A DNA stretch of 10,487 bases, taken from contig DATDRQ010000127.1 in the NCBI GenBank assembly GCA_035291645.1, positions 1 through 10,487 of the forward strand. The letters are read 5' to 3'. Below the pieces are notes generated by a model. The model did no database searches. It was given only the letters and a program-made list of their open reading frames with translations, and had not been told where the DNA came from. A program made the position numbers and the translations under genes. This document shows positions 6,965 to 10,487 of this stretch, piece by piece; within the stretch, counting starts at the first letter, position 1, and each line of letters opens with the position of its first letter. The DNA comes from DATDRQ01 sp035291645 (GTDB lineage: Bacteria > Chloroflexota > Anaerolineae > Anaerolineales > UBA4823).

Positions 6965-6982
6965 ATGCACAGCCTGAATTAA
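6965..6982 (+). CDS. Five-codon upstream ORF (MHSLN), candidate leader peptide
   Basis: ATG (6965-6967) opens a five-codon frame, Met-His-Ser-Leu-Asn, ending at TAA (6980-6982). GAGAGG (6951-6956) lies 8 nt upstream, a better ribosome site than the one before the main gene. It starts about 24 nt after the predicted transcription start and ends 48 nt before the terminator hairpin at 7031. Very short leader ORFs are known upstream of inducible antibiotic-resistance genes, where a stalled ribosome changes leader folding. Function here is inferred from position only; a chance ORF of this size is quite possible. Confidence 0.45.
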   Translation: MHSLN

Positions 6983-6998
6983 CGTATTCCAAGTTTTT

Positions 6999-7014
6999 CG
7001 GGTGTTAGCACCTG
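6999..7014 (+). other. Leader hairpin between upstream ORF and terminator
   Basis: CGGGTG (6999-7004) pairs with CACCTG (7009-7014) around a TTAG loop, six pairs with one G-U. It starts 17 nt after the leader stop codon, within or just beyond the footprint of a ribosome paused there. Its 5' arm overlaps a stretch (TTTTCGG, 6995-7001) that could instead pair with the 5' arm of the terminator (7031-7037), using three G-U pairs. Confidence 0.4.
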
Positions 7015-7030
7015 CTGGATCGTCTTTCAG

Positions 7031-7056
7031 CCGGAGGTTTCACCTTCGGTTTTTTT
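7031..7056 (+). terminator. Intrinsic terminator inside the ABC-F leader (candidate attenuator)
   Basis: CCGGAGG (7031-7037) pairs with CCTTCGG (7043-7049), with one G-U pair and loop TTTCA, followed by seven T (7050-7056) and then ATTT. This is a textbook intrinsic terminator for + strand transcripts. No + strand gene other than the upstream ORF lies between it and position 6222, and it is only 21 bp before the ABC-F start codon. It should therefore cut off leader transcription unless relieved. The alternative is that it ends an independent small RNA of about 115 nt started at 6942. Confidence 0.78.
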
Positions 7057-7077
7057 ATTTCTATCGACGGGGTCCAA

Positions 7078-8718
7078 GTGATTACTGCGCATCGCATTTC
7101 CAAAACCTACCAGATTGAACCGGTACTGGTTGATATTTCCTTCAATATCAATCCTGGTGAGCATATTGGCCTGATCGGGCCGAATGGTTCGGGTAAAACC
7201 ACCCTGATGCGGATCCTGGCCGGAATCGAAGAAGCGGATCATGGTGCCGTAACCCTACACCCGCCCGATTTACGAATAGGTTTTCTCTCCCAAGGTCTGG
7301 AGGCCCCAGGTGAGCTGACCATCGATCAATTATTCAAACAAGGCGATTACAATACCCACAGCCCAGAAGCCGAGCTGGCTCTTCTGGCATCCCAAATCGC
7401 TTCCGAACCAGAACAGGAGGATCTGCAGATAGCTTTCGACGCAGTCCTTACCCGGCTAATTCAGGTGGAAAAGCAGCAAGCCGAGGTGAAGAAAATCCTG
7501 GGAGCGTTGGGCCTGGGGGATATCCCTCTAGACCGGCCTTTGAAGACACTCAGCGGAGGTCAGAAAACCCGCCTGGCGTTATCCCGTATCCTCGTTCAAG
7601 AACCTGAGCTGCTGCTTCTCGACGAGCCAACTAACCACCTGGATATCGCCATGCTCGAATGGCTGGAGAGGTGGTTGAATGCCTTTGATGGGGGGGCGTT
7701 GATCGTCTCCCACGACCGCACATTCCTGGATAATACGGTCACTCAAATCCTGGATCTGCACCCAGATACCCACACGCTGCAACTTTATTCGGGAAATTAT
7801 TCGGATTACCTGGAAAAATACCTGAGCGTAAGGGAGCGCCAGACTGCCACATATCGTAACCAGCAGGCCGAAATCAGCCGGTTACGCCAGGATATCACCC
7901 GCACCAAACAACAGGCGTTGAGAGTCGAATTAACAACGACCTCTCGCCAACCTGGTGTCCGCCGCTACGCCAAGAAAGTAGCCCGCAAAGCAAAATCGCG
8001 TGAGAAGAAGCTGGACCGCTACCTCGAGTCAGATGAGAGGATCGAGAAGCCTGGGCAGACCTGGCAGATGAAACTTCAATTTGCTGAACCTGCCCATCTC
8101 AGCCAGGAAGTGCTGGTGTGCGAGAATTTATCGGTGGGCTACCCGGGAATCCCGCCTTTGCTCGAAGGACTTGACTTGCAGGTGAAAGCAGGCGAACGGA
8201 TTGCCCTGACAGGACCGAATGGTGCAGGAAAAACCAGCCTGGTGCGAACTATGACCGGGCAGCTGCCGCCCCTGGAGGGCCAGGTCCGGTTGGGTGCGAA
8301 CATCCGCATGGGATATATGTCCCAGGAACAAGAGATACTTAATCCCAAACTTACCGCTCTCGAAATCATCCAAAAGTATGCCCCGTTTAACGAGACCGAA
8401 GCGCGGTCTTTCCTCCACTTTTACCTTTTTACCGGCGACGATCCTCTCCGCCCAGTTATAGAATTAAGCTTCGGTGAGCGAGCCAGATTGTCCCTGGCGG
8501 CCCTGGTCGCTCAAGGCTGTAACTTCCTGTTGTTAGATGAGCCGATCAACCATCTGGATATCCCTTCGCGCTCCCGCTTCGAACTGGCTTTGAACCAGTT
8601 TGAGGGGACAGTCCTGGCAGTTGTCCACGATCGGTACTTTATCAACCAGTTCGCTACTCAGGTGTGGATATTAATGGATGGAAAACTCGGACAGGAGCAG
8701 GTCATCCTTTCCTCCTAA
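7078..8718 (+). CDS. ABC-F family ATPase (546 aa), possible ribosome-protection or translation factor
   Basis: A soluble tandem ATPase of the ABC-F class, which binds the ribosomal E site to rescue translation or displace antibiotics. Domain 1 has Walker A GPNGSGKTT (34-42), signature LSGGQ (158-162), Walker B LLLLDEPTNHLD with E183, and VSHD (H212). A charged coiled-coil linker (roughly 245-335, rich in Arg, Lys and Gln) is the region that reaches toward the P-site tRNA. Domain 2 has GPNGAGKTS (379-387), LSFGE (463-467), FLLLDEPINHLD (E488) and VVHDR (H517). There are no membrane segments and no permease nearby, as expected. Domain 2 departs mildly from consensus: F in the signature, I for T after DEP, and V for S before the switch His. 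GTG at 7078 follows GGGG by 5 nt. The attenuator-like leader favours a drug-responsive role over a housekeeping Uup/EttA role, but the subfamily cannot be fixed by eye. Confidence 0.93.
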   Translation: MITAHRISKTYQIEPVLVDISFNINPGEHIGLIGPNGSGKTTLMRILAGIEEADHGAVTLHPPDLRIGFLSQGLEAPGELTIDQLFKQGDYNTHSPEAELALLASQIASEPEQEDLQIAFDAVLTRLIQVEKQQAEVKKILGALGLGDIPLDRPLKTLSGGQKTRLALSRILVQEPELLLLDEPTNHLDIAMLEWLERWLNAFDGGALIVSHDRTFLDNTVTQILDLHPDTHTLQLYSGNYSDYLEKYLSVRERQTATYRNQQAEISRLRQDITRTKQQALRVELTTTSRQPGVRRYAKKVARKAKSREKKLDRYLESDERIEKPGQTWQMKLQFAEPAHLSQEVLVCENLSVGYPGIPPLLEGLDLQVKAGERIALTGPNGAGKTSLVRTMTGQLPPLEGQVRLGANIRMGYMSQEQEILNPKLTALEIIQKYAPFNETEARSFLHFYLFTGDDPLRPVIELSFGERARLSLAALVAQGCNFLLLDEPINHLDIPSRSRFELALNQFEGTVLAVVHDRYFINQFATQVWILMDGKLGQEQVILSS

Positions 8719-8855
8719 CGGTTCTGTAATCAAAGATTATATTCCGAAGACCGTCGCGATCAGGTATGATTGCTTCATAACCCAGTATTTGCCCTTTATA
8801 CTCGCAAGATCCATTTAATTCGGGTTTACCCATTAATCAACCAAGGGGTATAAAA
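8719..8855 (+). promoter_or_regulatory. Intergenic region with promoter for the M23 peptidase gene
   Basis: A 137-bp gap. TTCATA (8774-8779) and TATACT (8797-8802) are 17 bp apart, matching the -35 and -10 consensus at 4 of 6 and 5 of 6. AAGGGG (8843-8848) is the ribosome site, 7 nt before ATG at 8856. I found no convincing intrinsic terminator after the ABC-F stop, so some readthrough into the peptidase gene is possible. Confidence 0.5.
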
Positions 8856-10487
8856 ATGAGACAGGCCGCTGTATATTTGTTGATACCAATGCTATTCCTA
8901 TCCTCACTGGCGTCTCTCCCCGGTTCTTCGATCCAGGCGGCGCCCGAACCCCCTATTCCAACCCCAACCCCAGAATCTGAGACTAGCGCGCAAATTCGGC
9001 AGGCTATCGAGGCCGCCGTTACAGCACAACAGGAGTTTATCCTCGCTTACCTGGTCAACGAGGTACAGATCCAGCAAGTAGACGTGTCTGAAGACGGCGA
9101 GTGGGGTATAGGTTGGATCAGCATTGTGGATTCACAAACCGGAGAAACCATCCCGGCTGAGCCTGGTCTGGCGATCGCCCGCAATACGCCTTCCGGCTGG
9201 GAGGTGATCCTGCCCGCAGATGACCAATGGCTCGAACTGCTCATTGTCCTCCCCGATGACGTGCTCGACCCGGAGCTCAAGCAGGTCTACATCGAAATGA
9301 ACGCCGATTACGGCCCTCAACCCAGCGCCATCTATGGAGGCTACCGCCTGCCCTGGGCTGCCGGACAGACCGCCTGGCTCTCCGGCAGCACGGCCCACGA
9401 CGCTTATATCCCCAGCGGGAACGCTCATTATGCCTTCGACTTCTACATCCCGCAAACCATGTACCGGCTCTACGCCTCCAAAGCCGGTTTTGTCTGGCGG
9501 GTAAAATGGGATACCCCCAACGGCGATGCGAGTGGAACCGGTAATTACCTGGTCCTGCAGGATACTACCACCAGCCCGGTTACTTACCAGCTCTACCTCC
9601 ACCTGGCGCAGGATTCCATACCGGTTCAATTAAGACAGCGCGGCGCCTACGTGGTCCAGGGACAGTATATCGGTATGGCCGACGACACCGGTCAGAGCAC
9701 AGGCCACCACCTGCATTATCAGGTACACACCAATCCAGATTCATACTGGGGTAGAGCCGTGGATATCACCTTCGAAGATGTCGGTATCAACGGCGGCCGG
9801 CCCCGTGTGAAAAACGGGTACTACAATGATCAGCCTTACTGCGATTGGCCTGGAGATGTCTGCGCCTCCTTCCAATCATCCTATGTTTCTGGCAATGTGG
9901 TTCGTGGCGACGTGTTCCCGCCAACCGGCGATTTGTTCGAGCCGGCCACTGGCACAACGGTCAACAAGAGGAAAGTTCACATCGAGGGCTGGGCCAGCGA
10001 CGTCGGCAGTGGCCTGGATAAGGCGCAACTCATCGCCAATTACGCGAATATCTGGCACGAGATAGGACCACAATTCTCTACCATCACCTTCTCGATGGAT
10101 TGGGATATGTGTTCTGACCAGGTGCCGGATGGGCCGGTCAGCCTGGCGTTGCGGGTGTGGGATAAAGAAGGTAATCCGGCGATTGGGCTGCCGGGACTGA
10201 GACACCTCACCAAGGATTACCCGTGCGATTCACCGCCAGTCGACGAAAAACCGGAGGCCAGTTTCTCCAATCCTCGAACCGGAGACTTTTTCAATACCGC
10301 TGGGGAGATCGAACTGCAGGTCTCTATCAGTAATACCGTCAGTGATATCGAAAAGGTTGAATTCCTGTATCACAGCGGGAACTGGATAGCTTCCGCCTGG
10401 CAGGTGCTCGGTAAAGATACCAATGGCGAGGACGGCTGGTCATACGATTTCGATGTGAGTGGCCTCCCCGAACAGAAAGATGTCGCC
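8856..10487 (+). CDS. Secreted M23/LytM-type metallopeptidase with Ig-like domains (3' end missing)
   Basis: A predicted exported zinc endopeptidase acting on peptidoglycan cross-links or related peptides. The frame is open to the window edge (544 codons). An N-terminal signal peptide (hydrophobic core LLIPMLFLSSLASL) is followed by a PIPTPTPE linker. Residues about 45-150 form an unassigned domain, possibly a propeptide. The M23 core has all four expected positions: HYAFD (H191, D195; the usual HxGxD with Ala for Gly), the histidine in LYLHL (H249), and HLH (H285, H287) within GHHLHYQV. After about residue 350 come two regions of similar plan, starting VFPPTGDLFEPATGT and ASFSNPRTGDFFNTAG, which look like tandem Ig-like domains for substrate or wall binding. 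The M23 core carries no cysteine; pairs occur in the later domains. The ATG has a good ribosome site and its own promoter. Catalytic class is well supported; substrate is not. Confidence 0.88.
   Translation, partial: MRQAAVYLLIPMLFLSSLASLPGSSIQAAPEPPIPTPTPESETSAQIRQAIEAAVTAQQEFILAYLVNEVQIQQVDVSEDGEWGIGWISIVDSQTGETIPAEPGLAIARNTPSGWEVILPADDQWLELLIVLPDDVLDPELKQVYIEMNADYGPQPSAIYGGYRLPWAAGQTAWLSGSTAHDAYIPSGNAHYAFDFYIPQTMYRLYASKAGFVWRVKWDTPNGDASGTGNYLVLQDTTTSPVTYQLYLHLAQDSIPVQLRQRGAYVVQGQYIGMADDTGQSTGHHLHYQVHTNPDSYWGRAVDITFEDVGINGGRPRVKNGYYNDQPYCDWPGDVCASFQSSYVSGNVVRGDVFPPTGDLFEPATGTTVNKRKVHIEGWASDVGSGLDKAQLIANYANIWHEIGPQFSTITFSMDWDMCSDQVPDGPVSLALRVWDKEGNPAIGLPGLRHLTKDYPCDSPPVDEKPEASFSNPRTGDFFNTAGEIELQVSISNTVSDIEKVEFLYHSGNWIASAWQVLGKDTNGEDGWSYDFDVSGLPEQKDVA

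Noticed and set aside
6738..6977. Open + frame of 79 codons across the divergent promoter region
   Set aside because: It starts inside the Thr-Pro gene, crosses the extended -10 promoter, and has no coherent domain or clear ribosome site.
8718..8754. Hairpin ACGGT...ACCGT as a terminator for the ABC-F gene
   Set aside because: The stem is short with a long loop and no T-run follows, so it does not meet intrinsic terminator criteria.
9132..9629. Open - frame of 165 codons inside the M23 peptidase gene
   Set aside because: It lies antisense to the catalytic core, whose motifs are intact; no ribosome site or recognisable domain.

Overview
The window looks like a chromosomal segment from a bacterium of the Chloroflexota, probably Anaerolineae-like. 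This is inference. It rests on a membrane protein with a long Thr-Pro-rich spacer, a Pro-Thr-Pro linker in a second exported protein, frequent non-ATG starts with good Shine-Dalgarno sites, and no outer-membrane partner for the ABC exporter. Base composition is moderate and even by eye (not computed). I see no rRNA, tRNA, insertion sequence, integrase or CRISPR array.

Positions 1-6222 (+) form one tight gene cluster, read as an operon: an ABC ATPase (5' end missing), a GNAT-fold acyltransferase, an 872-residue FtsX/MacB-type double permease, a LysE-family exporter and a membrane-anchored CrtC/AttH-type lipocalin-like protein. Gaps are 41, -1, 2 and 21 nt, so several genes are probably translationally coupled. 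ATPase, fused permease and lipocalin-like protein match the AttEFGH gene organisation (ATPase, two permeases, exported calycin protein). The acyltransferase and the LysE exporter are extras. The likely job is handling or exporting a lipidic or acylated molecule, with the AttH-like protein acting outside the membrane; the substrate is unknown.

Positions 6267-6827 (-) encode a Thr-Pro-rich protein with a membrane segment at each end, convergent with the operon. Its coding region holds a perfect 12-bp tandem repeat that gives five G-tracts on the + strand.

Positions 6870-7077 are a busy non-coding region. They hold an extended -10 promoter on the + strand, a possible overlapping divergent promoter, a five-codon upstream ORF with its own ribosome site, a hairpin, and an intrinsic terminator that lies before, not after, the next gene. 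That gene (7078-8718, +) is an ABC-F ATPase of the ribosome-acting class. The layout is that of a ribosome-sensing transcription attenuator, as known for antibiotic-resistance ABC-F genes. It is the most interesting element here.

Positions 8719-8855 are non-coding with a plausible promoter. From 8856 to the window end (+) is the first 544 codons of a secreted M23/LytM-type metallopeptidase with an N-terminal extra domain, an intact zinc site and two C-terminal Ig-like regions; its 3' end is outside the window.
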